Assembly: GCA_022711465.1 (NCBI GenBank)
Contig: JAKLEZ010000011.1
Coordinates: forward strand, 147,969-211,968
Reading direction: 5' to 3'
DNA length: 64,000 nucleotides
Origin: Planctomycetota bacterium
GTDB lineage: Bacteria; Planctomycetota; Phycisphaerae; UBA1845; PWPN01
A model generated the notes under the pieces. That model was not told the DNA's origin. It made no database searches and was given only the letters and a program-made list of their open reading frames with translations. The translations under genes were made by a program, and so were the position numbers. Positions 52,896-63,922 of this stretch are shown here, one piece after another. Numbering within the stretch: the first letter of the stretch is position 1; each line of letters starts with the position of its first letter.

Positions 52896-54926
52896 ATGAA
52901 CCCGAGATCACGTTACCTGCCGGCCCTTCCACTGGGTCTGCTCTTCGCGGCCGCCACCCACGGCATGGTCGCTTCGGAGCGGGAGAAAGCCGCCACCCGT
53001 TCCTGGGTGGATGCTCACCTGCTCGCAGCAGACGCCGAGCCTCCGTTCACGCTGACCTGCGGCGGCAAGCCCTTCAACGCCATCCGCAGACACTGCGCCC
53101 TGAGGCGTGAAGACCGCGCCCTGGCCGACGGACGGACGGAACACACGCTCACCTGGAGCGATCCGGAGACGCATCTGGAGGTACGCTGCGTGGCCATCGC
53201 CTGGGCAGACCACGCCGCCGTCGAGTGGATGCTCCATCTGCGGAATGGCGGCAGCGCCCCGAGCCCGATCCTCGAGGCAATACGACCCCTCGACGCCGTC
53301 ATGATGCCCGCCCCCGCGCCCTGCACGCTGCATTACACCCTCGGCGACAGCAACTCGGCCGACAGCTTCGCCCCCCGCGAGAAGGCCTTCGCGGCCGGGG
53401 ACACGACTCCCTTCACACTCGCCCCGCAGGGAGGCCGGTCCTCCGATGCCTTCCTGCCGTTCTTCAACCTTGCGGGAACCGAGGGCGGCACGGCCATCGC
53501 CGTCGGCTGGTCAGGACAATGGGAGGCCCGGTTCGAACGATCCGCCGACGGCCTCCACGCCCGGGCCGGCCAGCAACTCACCCACCTGTCACTCCAGCCC
53601 GGCGAGACCATCCGGACGCCCCGCATCCTGCTGGTCTTCTGGAAAGGCACACAAACGCTCCGCGGCAACAACCTGCTCCGGTCCATCCTGATCGACCACT
53701 ACCTGCCCCGGCGCGACGGGAAGCCAGTCTGGCCGCCGATTTGCGCAAGCGTGAACTGGACCGCACCCGACGGCACCTACGAAGGACCGCACATCGAGGT
53801 CCTGCAGCCGCTGGCCGAGCGCGGCATCGAAGTCCTCTGGTCGGACATGGATCCGCAGCAGTGGTATCCCGGCGGTTTTCCCGAGGGCACCGGTACCTGG
53901 GAGGTGGACCCCGCCAAATACCCGCAAGGCCTGAAGCCCATCGGCGATGCGGTGGCGAAAGCGGGCATGCAGTATCTGCTGTGGTTCGAGCCGGAACGCG
54001 TCCACCCAGGCACGAAGATCGACCGCGAGCACGGCGAATGGGTCATCAAGCCGCAGGGAGAATGGAGCCAGCTTTTCCGCCTGCACGATCCGCAGGCCCG
54101 CCGCTGGATCACCGACCGGGTCGATCGGCACGTCAAGGAGGCCGGCCTGTCCTGGATCCGCTGGGACTTCAATATCGATCCACTCGGTTTCTGGCGGCGG
54201 AACGACGCCCCCGATCGGCAAGGCATGACCGAGATCCGCCACGTCGAGGGTCTCTACGCCATGTGGGACGACCTGCGAGCCCGGCGACCCGGCCTCGTCA
54301 TCGACAACTGCGCCAGCGGCGGACGGCGAATCGACCTGGAGACCTGCATCCGGAGCATCCCGCTGTGGCACAGCGACTCGCAGTGCAGCGGGAAGCCCGA
54401 TCCGGTGACCGACCAGCTCCAGAACGCCGGTCTGTACCGCTGGATCCCCATGCACGGCTGCGGGAACTTCGCCTACGAACCGACCTACGAGTTCCGCAGT
54501 GCCATGACCGCCGGCAACATCCTGGCTCACGGCAACACCCGGGGCCGGCTCGACGCCGCCGACCCCGATACCGCCCCGGCCGTCACTCGTACCGTGGCCA
54601 TCTACCGGAAGCTCCGACCCTACACCCTCGGCGATTTCTACCCCTTGTTCCCGCACCTCAAGAACCAGGACGTCTGGTTCGGTTACCAGTTCCACCGCGC
54701 CGACCAGCAGGCGGGAGTCGCAATCGTCTACCGCCGGGCAGCCTGTCACACGCCCTCCGCCCTGCTTCAGCTCAACGACGTCGACGAATCCGGCCGATAT
54801 GAAGTGATCTGCGAGGACAAGCCGGAAAGATCCGTCGTCAACGGCAGCGATCTGGTGGCATGGAACGTCAGGATCGAGGATCGCCCGGGCTCGGCCATCC
54901 TCTACTATCGCAAGGTGAACCAGTGA
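52896..54926 (+). CDS. exported alpha-galactosidase, GH36
   Basis: This 676-residue enzyme has a signal peptide (PALPLGLLFAAATHGMVA), an N-terminal supersandwich domain (about 35-300) and a TIM barrel. The barrel has VLWSDMDPQQWYPGG, LWFEPERV, the nucleophile in WIRWDFNID (Asp424), DNCASGGRRID and the acid/base in WHSDSQ (Asp494). A small C-terminal beta-domain closes it. It should hydrolyse alpha-1,6-linked galactose from raffinose-type sugars or galactomannan outside the cytoplasm. AGGAGG lies six bases before the ATG. The gene stands alone, with no transporter next to it. Confidence 0.9.
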   Translation: MNPRSRYLPALPLGLLFAAATHGMVASEREKAATRSWVDAHLLAADAEPPFTLTCGGKPFNAIRRHCALRREDRALADGRTEHTLTWSDPETHLEVRCVAIAWADHAAVEWMLHLRNGGSAPSPILEAIRPLDAVMMPAPAPCTLHYTLGDSNSADSFAPREKAFAAGDTTPFTLAPQGGRSSDAFLPFFNLAGTEGGTAIAVGWSGQWEARFERSADGLHARAGQQLTHLSLQPGETIRTPRILLVFWKGTQTLRGNNLLRSILIDHYLPRRDGKPVWPPICASVNWTAPDGTYEGPHIEVLQPLAERGIEVLWSDMDPQQWYPGGFPEGTGTWEVDPAKYPQGLKPIGDAVAKAGMQYLLWFEPERVHPGTKIDREHGEWVIKPQGEWSQLFRLHDPQARRWITDRVDRHVKEAGLSWIRWDFNIDPLGFWRRNDAPDRQGMTEIRHVEGLYAMWDDLRARRPGLVIDNCASGGRRIDLETCIRSIPLWHSDSQCSGKPDPVTDQLQNAGLYRWIPMHGCGNFAYEPTYEFRSAMTAGNILAHGNTRGRLDAADPDTAPAVTRTVAIYRKLRPYTLGDFYPLFPHLKNQDVWFGYQFHRADQQAGVAIVYRRAACHTPSALLQLNDVDESGRYEVICEDKPERSVVNGSDLVAWNVRIEDRPGSAILYYRKVNQ

Positions 54927-55043
54927 CCCGCCCACCGGCCCAGCGGCGGAGAACACGGCGAGACGGGGCACAAGGCCACCTGCCTCCATGGTCGTCACGA
55001 GGACGCCACCTGCGCCGGCCGGGAGGCAACGGACAGCCGGTCC

Positions 55044-55052
55044 TGCTATAAT
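55044..55052 (+). promoter_or_regulatory. extended -10 promoter for the STAS gene
   Basis: TGC followed by a perfect TATAAT (55047-55052) makes an extended -10 element; no -35 is evident. The start near 55059 gives a 15-base leader with a purine-rich ribosome site (GTGAGGG) before ATG 55074. Confidence 0.5.
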
Positions 55053-55073
55053 GACCGACAGGGTGAGGGTGCC

Positions 55074-55421
55074 ATGTTCGATTCAGCAACCGAGGTCTGT
55101 CCCCACGAGCACGTGCTCTTGATCGCTGTCCTGAGCCATTCGCTCGACGAAGCGACCATGACCAAGCTCTCCGTCGACGTCATGACCGCCGCGGGCAAGA
55201 GGCCGCAAGTGCCCGTCGTGCTGGATGTCAGCCGGGTGCGCTTCGCCCCAAGCGTCGCCCTCGGACTGCTTGTGCAGCTGAGCCGAGGCCTCAAGCTGGA
55301 AGGACGCCGACTCGCCCTGGTCGGCGTTCAGCCACGCCTGCTCGCCACTATTCGCGTCACCCGCCTGGATTCCCAGATGGAAATCTACGACAACGTCAAT
55401 CAGGTCGTCGGCTCGTCCTGA
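55074..55421 (+). CDS. STAS-domain anti-sigma factor antagonist-like protein
   Basis: This 115-residue single-domain protein matches the SpoIIAA/RsbV fold: VLLIAVLSHSLDEATM, PVVLDVSRVRFAPSVALGLL, GRRLALVGVQP and MEIYDNV. The Ser in FAPSVALG is at the position phosphorylated by the cognate anti-sigma kinase. It would bind an anti-sigma or act as a module in a stress or phospho-signalling switch. No partner kinase or sigma factor is close. The terminal EVCPHEH is not typical. Confidence 0.82.
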   Translation: MFDSATEVCPHEHVLLIAVLSHSLDEATMTKLSVDVMTAAGKRPQVPVVLDVSRVRFAPSVALGLLVQLSRGLKLEGRRLALVGVQPRLLATIRVTRLDSQMEIYDNVNQVVGSS

Positions 55422-55526
55422 CCGTCCAATTCACACCCTCTCCAGCACGCCCCGGTCCGTTCCCACCTGTCGCTGGGCTCTTCCTCGGCGCCGCGATCCG
55501 CCATGCCCAGACCGCCCTCGATGCCC

Positions 55527-57281
<1,755 letters not shown>

Positions 57282-57704
57282 TGAACCTACCTCGCTCCGA
57301 GCTGACCAACGCACTCACGTGAAGGGCCCTTGGGCCCTCATCGGGCCAAAGCGTATCCGAAAACGGACCTCCAAGTCCACGCCGATCAGGCTTGCCCGCC
57401 AGCCGGGACCTCCAGGACCTCCAGACGGTGGCCGCCCCGCCAACCGGCCCCACACCTCGGCGACAGCCGCGCCCTCCGCAGCGAATCCAGAACCGCGGAC
57501 CTTGAACCCGGGCCGACCTGATGCCGAGTCTGCGATCCACGAATGGCCAGAATACTAAAAAAAGATACCTAAGTAAAGGCTTGAACGAAGCCGGCGGCCC
57601 CCCACCCCCGCCTCACCTCCGGCCAATATCCCCAAGGAATCCTTGACTTCGGCTCCCAGGGGCGGTAAATTAATAAGGAACCTTGCTTAAGTAAGGAATA
57701 CGGT
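57282..57704. promoter_or_regulatory. divergent control region with ROK operator-like repeats
   Basis: The 423 bases hold an inverted repeat CCTTGCTTAAGTAAGG (57681-57696, one mismatched pair), a related direct copy TTAATAAGG at 57670-57678 and CCTAAGTAAAGG at 57568-57579. The last faces the symporter side. These are the probable binding sites of the ROK protein. Confidence 0.5.
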
Positions 57705-58919
57705 GTGGCCACCACCAGCGATCTTCGGCGCTTGAATCAGAGAAGGCTGCTCAGTGCCCTGCTCGGCCACGGCGTGGCCACGCGGGCCGACCTCGCCCGG
57801 GCGGTGGGATTGAGCCAGCCGTCCGTCGGAACCATCGTCGACGAGCTCCTGGCCGCACAGATCCTTGAGATCGCCCCCGACTCGGAGGGACAGGGACGCG
57901 GGCTCCGCCCCAGAACAAGCCGTGCGGCCCACGATTCACCCCGAATCGGACGGCCCGGACAACTGGTGCGTCTGGACCGCACCCGGCTGCGATTCCTGGC
58001 GGTCGAGCTCGGCGTGAGGCACACCCGGCTGGCACGGCTCCCGGTCGGATGCGAGGATCTCGCCTGGGAAATCGCGGTCCCCACCAGCCGTGCCCAGGAC
58101 GAGTGGGTCAGGCGACTGGCCCACGCGACCAGAGAATGGGCGGGGCAGCCGATGGAAGCCGTTCTGATCAGCGTGCCCGGGGTGGTGGATGAGAGCCGCG
58201 GGAAGGTGCTTCTCTGCCCCAACATGCGCTGGGTTGAAAAGGCCCACTTGCCGGATCTGCTCAGCGCCGTCTGCGACGCGCCGGCGCTGATCGTCCAGGA
58301 AATACGGGCCTTGGCCCTCGGCCACCTGGCCGCAAACCCCGCAGGCGGCGATTTCCTCCTCGTCGATATCGGAGACGGTGTCGGCGGGGCAGCCGTCATC
58401 GGCGGGCGGCTGTTCGAGAGCCCGCTGCCGCTCAGCGGCGAATTGGGACATGACCCCGTCTGGGGCAACAAACGCCCCTGCGGATGCGGAGCGCTCGGCT
58501 GCGTTGAAACCCTGGTCTCACGGCGGGGCTTGCTGGCCAGCTTCGTCGCCGCGAAACGACCGGGGCCGCATACCTGGGCCACTCTCATCCGGCATATCGC
58601 CGAACACGGCGTGCCGTCCTGGCTGAAAGACTCCCTCGACGCCCTGGCCATGGCTATCGCCGGCGCACTCAACATACTCGGCCTCCGTCGAGTCGTCGTC
58701 ACCGGCATCCTGGGCGAACTCCCCGCCCCGGTGATGGCCCACTTGTCGGCGGCCGTCATCGCAGGAGCCATGTGGGCTCGCTTCGGGGAGGTGACCTGCG
58801 AAGCGGCATCCCGCCGACGCATGGCCGGACTGGTTTCCGCGGCCATCGATCGGATTCTGCTTCAAAACGTTGATGGGACCGCGGGTCAGCGGTTTCGGCT
58901 GGTGAGCGATTCGGCGTAG
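57705..58919 (+). CDS. ROK-family transcriptional repressor
   Basis: This 404-residue protein has an N-terminal winged helix (NQRRLLSALLGHGVATRADL, ARAVGLSQPSVGTIVDEL) and a ROK sugar-kinase-like domain with VLISVPGVVDE, LLVDIGDGVGG, GELGH and the zinc motif CGCGALGCVE (Cys259, 261, 266). It has the regulator layout (NagC/XylR/Mlc). It should repress on operator-like repeats in the divergent region and respond to a sugar. The start is GTG 57705, since no ATG precedes the helix; the Shine-Dalgarno is poor and overlaps the operator repeats. Confidence 0.88.
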   Translation: MATTSDLRRLNQRRLLSALLGHGVATRADLARAVGLSQPSVGTIVDELLAAQILEIAPDSEGQGRGLRPRTSRAAHDSPRIGRPGQLVRLDRTRLRFLAVELGVRHTRLARLPVGCEDLAWEIAVPTSRAQDEWVRRLAHATREWAGQPMEAVLISVPGVVDESRGKVLLCPNMRWVEKAHLPDLLSAVCDAPALIVQEIRALALGHLAANPAGGDFLLVDIGDGVGGAAVIGGRLFESPLPLSGELGHDPVWGNKRPCGCGALGCVETLVSRRGLLASFVAAKRPGPHTWATLIRHIAEHGVPSWLKDSLDALAMAIAGALNILGLRRVVVTGILGELPAPVMAHLSAAVIAGAMWARFGEVTCEAASRRRMAGLVSAAIDRILLQNVDGTAGQRFRLVSDSA

Positions 58920-58938
58920 CCACCACCGAGCCGGAGCG

Positions 58939-58977
58939 AATAGGGACGCAGTCGGAGTCCTCCCCTGCGTCCCTATT
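58939..58977. terminator. bidirectional intrinsic terminator
   Basis: A perfect 13-bp stem (AATAGGGACGCAG at 58939-58951 with CTGCGTCCCTATT at 58965-58977) with a 13-base loop separates the ROK gene from the convergent gene at 59037. The A and T ends give short T-runs on either strand. Confidence 0.8.
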
Positions 58978-59036
58978 TCATTCTGCATCCGAAGTCGTCG
59001 CCCCCTGGGAGGCCGGCAGCCGCCCGCGCGGAGCGA

Positions 59037-60212
59037 TCACCGCAAGGCCGCATCCAGGGCCAGGAGGCAATAGGCGGTCACGAGACACGCGTTGTCCTCC
59101 TGCCATCGGTCGGCGGTGTTGATCCAGCTTCCGTCCTCGCCCTGGCGGCGAACGAGCTGCTCGACAAGGTCGGCACGCCAATCGTGCTTCTTGCCGACCG
59201 TGTCAACCACCGTGGGCTCGCCCCAGGCGGCCAAGGCCTTGGCGAACATGTGGTAGTAGTAGAACAGGCCCTGGATGGACTTGTCCCCAGACATGTTCGG
59301 GTTGGCGTCGAGCGTGTAGTGGCCGCGGATCCACTTCCAGGCGGCCGCCACCCGCGGATCGTCCCGGTTGACCTTGGCGTAGAGCATGCTCTTGAAACCC
59401 GCGTAGGTCATCGAACCATAAGAGCGAAGCATCGGCTGGCCGTTGACCATGTCCGTACCCGCCTTGCTTTCACCGCCGTTGGCCGTCGTGTAGATGAAGC
59501 CGCCATCGCTGGCCCCGCGGGCGAAGGCTTGGTCGTTGGAGCTGCACATCTGGCAGCGGGTGATGAATCTGAGAGCCCGCCCGTAGGCCGGATCACTCGC
59601 CGGCAGCCCACTCGCATGAAGAGCCTCGACCATCATTTGCGTATTGGAGAGATCGGGCCGCCGCTCCCGGCCGTAACCCGCCCCGCCGTAAAACGGGTGA
59701 CTCACGTCCACGCTCTTGCCCGCCGAGTCCTGCTTGTCCTCCTTCCATTGCAACCCCTTGAGGTAGCTCTGGGCGGCCTTGATGACCGGATCGAGCGAAT
59801 CGTCCCCCATGCTCGATAGGCACATCAGGGCAATACTCGTGTGGTAGTTGGCATAGGCCTGCTGGGGATCGTAGATGCCCCCGTCAGGCTGGCGATATTT
59901 GAGCACGAACCGGACGCCGCGCTTGACGATCTCGTGCTTGGGCCCGAACTCGGAATGGCGCGCCAGGGCCTCGGCCACCAGGGCGGTAATGGCCGGATCG
60001 GAGGTCCCGGTGAAGCCCTTCCATCCGCCGTCCTCACCTTGGGCCTTGACCAGAAACCGAAGCGCCTTGCCCACCGCCGGGGCGGCTTTCGCGCGCAGGG
60101 CTTTCAGCTCAGAATCGGGCCGCGCGGCGGCAGCCTTCTCTTCCACAGCGACGGCCGGCAATGGGCAAACAAGAGCAAGAACCGTGACCAGGGCTCGAAC
60201 AAAGGACAGCAT
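59037..60212 (-). CDS. exported terpenoid-cyclase/prenyltransferase-repeat protein
   Basis: This 391-residue protein has a signal peptide (MLSFVRALVTVLALVCPLPA, cleavage near AVA) and an alpha/alpha-toroid of repeats with G-x-W/x-D-G-G patterns (QGEDGGWKGF, RQPDGGIYDP, ASDGGFIYTT, QGEDGSWINT). It resembles squalene-cyclase-like proteins, but the DxDD catalytic motif is absent. It belongs to the planctomycete family of exported toroid proteins of unknown role. Export also argues against hopanoid synthesis. The ATG at 60212 has GGAG nine bases upstream. Confidence 0.8.
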   Translation of the reverse strand: MLSFVRALVTVLALVCPLPAVAVEEKAAAARPDSELKALRAKAAPAVGKALRFLVKAQGEDGGWKGFTGTSDPAITALVAEALARHSEFGPKHEIVKRGVRFVLKYRQPDGGIYDPQQAYANYHTSIALMCLSSMGDDSLDPVIKAAQSYLKGLQWKEDKQDSAGKSVDVSHPFYGGAGYGRERRPDLSNTQMMVEALHASGLPASDPAYGRALRFITRCQMCSSNDQAFARGASDGGFIYTTANGGESKAGTDMVNGQPMLRSYGSMTYAGFKSMLYAKVNRDDPRVAAAWKWIRGHYTLDANPNMSGDKSIQGLFYYYHMFAKALAAWGEPTVVDTVGKKHDWRADLVEQLVRRQGEDGSWINTADRWQEDNACLVTAYCLLALDAALR

Positions 60213-60340
60213 GCTCAGGCTCCACTCGCATGGGGCAGTCGTTGGAGCCCGGGCCGTCCGCACACACGTGGACCCAGGACCCTTGAGCCCCAGACCGGCA
60301 TACAAAACACGAAATGCGGCGGCCATCCTTGCCAATGGAC

Positions 60341-62377
60341 TCAGTGCGCCGCCTTCTGCTCCTCACGGGCCTTCTTGGCCGCTTCAATAATCTGCTGCTG
60401 AACGTTGCCCGGTACAACCTCGTAGTGGGAGAGCTCCAACGCATAGCTGCCCTGCCCGCCGGTAATGCTCGACAGCCGGGAGTGGTAGTCGGACATCTCC
60501 GAAAGCGGTACGCGGCCGGAAATCACGCTCAGACCGCCGGGCAGCATCTCCTGGCCCTCCGGCCGCCCGCGACGCGATGCCAGGTCGCCCTGGATGTCGC
60601 CCACCTTGTCATTGGGCACGGTCACTTCCAGGTGCACGATCGGTTCCAACAGCACCGGCTTGCAGAGCATGAACGCCTTCTTGAAAGACTCACGCCCGGC
60701 AATCTGGAAGGCAATGTCCTTGCTGTCCACCGGGTGAGTCTTGCCGTCGGTGAGCCGCACCTTGACGTCGACCACCGGGTAACCGGCGAGCACGCCTTCC
60801 TTCATCTGGGCCTGCACGCCCTTGTCGACGCTCGGCCGGAAGGACAGATCGATGGCCCCGCCGAAAATGTCATCGATGAACTCGTAGCCCTTGCCACGCT
60901 CGTTCGGCTCCAAGGCGATAACCACTTTGCCGAACTGGCCGGCCCCGCCAGTCTGCTTCTTGTGGGTATAGTCGATATCCTTGACCGAACCGAGAATGGT
61001 CTCGCGGTAGGGAATCTTGGGCACCTTGGTGTCCACTTCGAGCTTGAAGTACTGAACCATCCGCGAGAGGATCGAACGCAGGTGCAGGTCCCCGTTTCCG
61101 CGAATGACTAGTTCCCCCGTGCCCGGATCGCGCTCGGCAATGAAACAAGGGTCCTCATCGGTAAACCGGGCCAGGGCACCGCTGACCTTGTCGGCGTCAC
61201 CGCGGCTCTTGGGCTCGATGGCCAGGGAGTACATCGGGTGCGGAAAGCGGGGCATCTCGATCGTGCCGCCCTCGCCGACGTGGAGCACGTCGCCGAGCTT
61301 GGCGTCGATCTTGGCGATGGCGATGATGTCGCCGGGAATGCCCTCGGGAATCTCCGGGTGATCGATGCCCTGCAGCTTGTAGAGCTGGCCGGGGCGCTGA
61401 GCCTTCCGCTCGCTGCCAACGTGTACGGACGAGTCCGAGCGGATGGTCCCGGCGTGAATGCGGCAGACCGAGTACTTGATGTTGCTCTTCGGGTCGGCGA
61501 AGACCTTGAACACATGGCCGACAAACTCGCCGCCAGGCTCGGGTTGGACCGGAGTCTGCTTGTCGCCACTCACCAGAACACGCTGCTTGCCGGTCAAGGG
61601 CGATGGGCAGTAGTCGGCCACAAAATCGAGCAGCTCGCGCACGCCGACCTCGCCCTTGGCGTTGGTGAACAGGATGGGCACGAGCGATCCGGAGGCGATG
61701 GCCTTGCCCACCACGCCGGTCAGCTTGCTCATGTCGATCTCGCCCTTCTCGAGGTACTCCTCCATCAGCGCCTCGTCAGCCTCGACGATCCGCTCGATCA
61801 ACGCCGTGTGAGCCCCCCCCACCTCGCCCGTGTCGGTCTTGCCCTCGGTATGGATGAAGCAGTCCACCAGAGCCGAGCCCTTGTTGCTCGGCAGGTTGAA
61901 TGGCTGGCATTCCTGGCCAAACATCTCCTGCATACCACTGATCAAATCAGCGAGGTCCAGGTTGGCGTCAATCTTGTTGATGACGATGACCCGCCCGAGA
62001 CCGTAACTCTTGGCTCGCTCCATCATCCGACGGGTATTCACTTCCACACCCGCCGTGGCCGAGACCACGCAAACCGCCGCCTCAACGCCCGCCAGAGCGC
62101 CAATCGCCGGTCCGGCAAAATCGGGTGCGCCCGGGGTGTCCACAACGTTGATCTGCTTGCCCTTGACGGCCACATGCAGAAGGGAGGAATCAATGGAGCA
62201 GCCGCGGGTCTTCTCCTCGTCCATGTAGTCCAGGTGGCTGGATTTGGCGTTCACGTCGCCGAGGCGGTTGGTAACTCCGGTCACATGGAGGATGGCGTCA
62301 CCGAGTGACGTTTTCCCGGCTGATTGATGTCCCACAAGGGCGATATTCCGGATGTCCGCGGTACTGTAGCTAGCCAT
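60341..62377 (-). CDS. elongation factor G-like GTPase (FusA2-type)
   Basis: This 678-residue translational GTPase has G1 GHQSAGKTSL, switch I with TRGCSID in place of RGITI, G3 DTPGAPDF and G4 INKID. Domains II-V follow with HKKQTGGAGQFGKV and LASRRGRPEGQEM. The altered switch I and shorter length set it apart from the canonical EF-G and fit the FusA2/EF-G-II paralogues, whose role is unclear (some act in recycling or stress). GGAGGA lies five bases before ATG 62377. It is monocistronic here, divergent from the lipoprotein gene. Confidence 0.88.
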   Translation of the reverse strand: MASYSTADIRNIALVGHQSAGKTSLGDAILHVTGVTNRLGDVNAKSSHLDYMDEEKTRGCSIDSSLLHVAVKGKQINVVDTPGAPDFAGPAIGALAGVEAAVCVVSATAGVEVNTRRMMERAKSYGLGRVIVINKIDANLDLADLISGMQEMFGQECQPFNLPSNKGSALVDCFIHTEGKTDTGEVGGAHTALIERIVEADEALMEEYLEKGEIDMSKLTGVVGKAIASGSLVPILFTNAKGEVGVRELLDFVADYCPSPLTGKQRVLVSGDKQTPVQPEPGGEFVGHVFKVFADPKSNIKYSVCRIHAGTIRSDSSVHVGSERKAQRPGQLYKLQGIDHPEIPEGIPGDIIAIAKIDAKLGDVLHVGEGGTIEMPRFPHPMYSLAIEPKSRGDADKVSGALARFTDEDPCFIAERDPGTGELVIRGNGDLHLRSILSRMVQYFKLEVDTKVPKIPYRETILGSVKDIDYTHKKQTGGAGQFGKVVIALEPNERGKGYEFIDDIFGGAIDLSFRPSVDKGVQAQMKEGVLAGYPVVDVKVRLTDGKTHPVDSKDIAFQIAGRESFKKAFMLCKPVLLEPIVHLEVTVPNDKVGDIQGDLASRRGRPEGQEMLPGGLSVISGRVPLSEMSDYHSRLSSITGGQGSYALELSHYEVVPGNVQQQIIEAAKKAREEQKAAH

Positions 62378-62544
62378 GCATTCCTCCACAATTGACGTTC
62401 TGATCCGATCAAGATGGCCTCTGAGGCCGGTATCGCCGCCGGGGCGCGGCTGCCACCTCGCGTCGGCTGCTGAATCCTGTTATTGTATTGAGTTTCGCAG
62501 AACCCACAAGGCTGGAGGTTGCCCCCGTCAGACGTCGAGGCCCC

Positions 62545-63894
62545 ATGCATCTTCACGACTTGCCAGTGTCTCTTGTCGCCTTGACCGTGCTCCTGGTAGC
62601 CCCGGGCTGCGCGCCCCCGCCGCCACCCCATTTCCGCGTACTCATGGTGACCCACAGCGGTCCCGACGGGGCACGCCCGGAGCCCTGGCCTTGGCAGGAA
62701 TGGCGCAGCCTGAAGACGCCCGCCCGGACGCGACTCCTGAACACCCCGGCATTCCGGCTGGCCGACCAGCTGATGGACCGTGGCGACATGGTCATCGACA
62801 TCGCCGCACACCCCCAGAACCTCAAGCCCGATAAGATCGACGGCTACAATGCCGTACTCGTAGACCTCCGGCCAGGACCCGCCACGTGGCCAAGCGGACC
62901 GCGGGTCTTGACCCGCGCAGTCCACCGCGGGGCCGGCCTGGTCGCCCTGGGCGACTCATCCGCCGCGTTCGAAAACGACCCCGACTGGCACGCGCTAATC
63001 GGAGCGGCGACCAGCCCGCCCAGTCAGGCCGGACCGGCTCCGCTGGCTGTGCTCGACCCCAGACACCCGACAACGCTCAACCTCGGCACCTGCTGGGATG
63101 TGGCGGAACCGCTCCGCACCGTACCCGCTCTCACGCCCGACGCTCGGATCCTGATCCGCACCGCGAGGGCATTGACCGGCCGGCAAGCCTTCGAACCCGT
63201 GGCCTGGACGCGACAGATCGGCCGAGGACGAGTGTTCGTGCTCACCTTCGGCCATGAACCCCTAGTCCGTGACCGCCTGGATTTCGTGACCGTGACGCAC
63301 AATGCGATTCGATGGACGGGACGGCTGGTCGAGGAACGATGCAATCAGTTGACCCTCGGTGAGCGCAAAGCAGGTTTCACCCTCCTGTTCGATGCTGACC
63401 GTCCGAGGAGCGCCGGTCGCGGCTGGTCCCTGAGCAGCGGCGAACTCGTGGGCCGACTCCATGAAACCAGTGAAGAATCGCTCCTGGTGGGCTTCACCTC
63501 GGCCAGTCCTTCCGAACTACGGTTCGAGTTCATGCCGGTCAAGGGGAGGGCATCGCTCCGCCTCGGCCATCGCACCGGAGCAACGACCACCGCCGTCACC
63601 AGCCTGCCCCTCAACCACGACTTGCCGGCCGAAGCGGGCAAAACGCTGTGGCCCGACGGCTGGCACGCGGCCCAGGTGCGCGTGGGTGACAAGACGACAC
63701 GCCTGTGGATCGATGGGCTGCCTGCTGGCCGGCTGCCCGTCGGCTCGAAGGACCTTGCCGGACCGGCATCGCTCAGCTGGTCGCTCTCCGGGGGCCCCGG
63801 ATCGGAATTGCGCCTTCGCCATGTCAGGTGCCGGGAGGCGATGGAGTCCCGTCCAGAGACGATGAGTACCAGTTGCGCGTTCCGGAAATTCTGA
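62545..63894 (+). CDS. ThuA-like/DUF1080-like lipoprotein
   Basis: This 449-residue protein has a signal ending VAPGC, a Pro-rich stretch (APPPPPH) and a ThuA/GATase1-like domain: RVLMVTHSG, YNAVLVDL, GAGLVALGDSSAAF and RGRVFVLTFGHEP. From about 270 a DUF1080-type jelly roll follows (AGFTLLFDADRPRSAGRGW to ELRLRHVRC). Both parts are common in planctomycete sugar metabolism. The natural end is near RHVRCRE; the last 15 residues, ending CAFRKF, are read from the repeated sequence at 63880 that I take as an insertion-sequence end. The 3' end is thus probably altered. Confidence 0.72.
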   Translation: MHLHDLPVSLVALTVLLVAPGCAPPPPPHFRVLMVTHSGPDGARPEPWPWQEWRSLKTPARTRLLNTPAFRLADQLMDRGDMVIDIAAHPQNLKPDKIDGYNAVLVDLRPGPATWPSGPRVLTRAVHRGAGLVALGDSSAAFENDPDWHALIGAATSPPSQAGPAPLAVLDPRHPTTLNLGTCWDVAEPLRTVPALTPDARILIRTARALTGRQAFEPVAWTRQIGRGRVFVLTFGHEPLVRDRLDFVTVTHNAIRWTGRLVEERCNQLTLGERKAGFTLLFDADRPRSAGRGWSLSSGELVGRLHETSEESLLVGFTSASPSELRFEFMPVKGRASLRLGHRTGATTTAVTSLPLNHDLPAEAGKTLWPDGWHAAQVRVGDKTTRLWIDGLPAGRLPVGSKDLAGPASLSWSLSGGPGSELRLRHVRCREAMESRPETMSTSCAFRKF

Positions 63895-63922
63895 CCACAT
63901 TTTTCCGGATATTCTGACCACC
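63880..63922. repeat. direct repeats at the edge of a probable insertion sequence
   Basis: TTCCGGAAATTCTGACCAC (63880-63898) is followed 23 bases on by TTCCGGATATTCTGACCAC (63903-63921), one mismatch. Close repeats of this type are a feature of IS21-family ends, where transposase binds several copies. The element would run past the window end. Confidence 0.45.

Noticed and set aside
53225..54802. 525-codon second plus-strand frame inside the GH36 gene
   Set aside because: Out-of-frame shadow; the GH36 frame has intact catalytic motifs.
59037..60212. Squalene-hopene cyclase
   Set aside because: Only the toroid repeats match; the DxDD catalytic motif is missing, the protein is too short and it carries an export signal.
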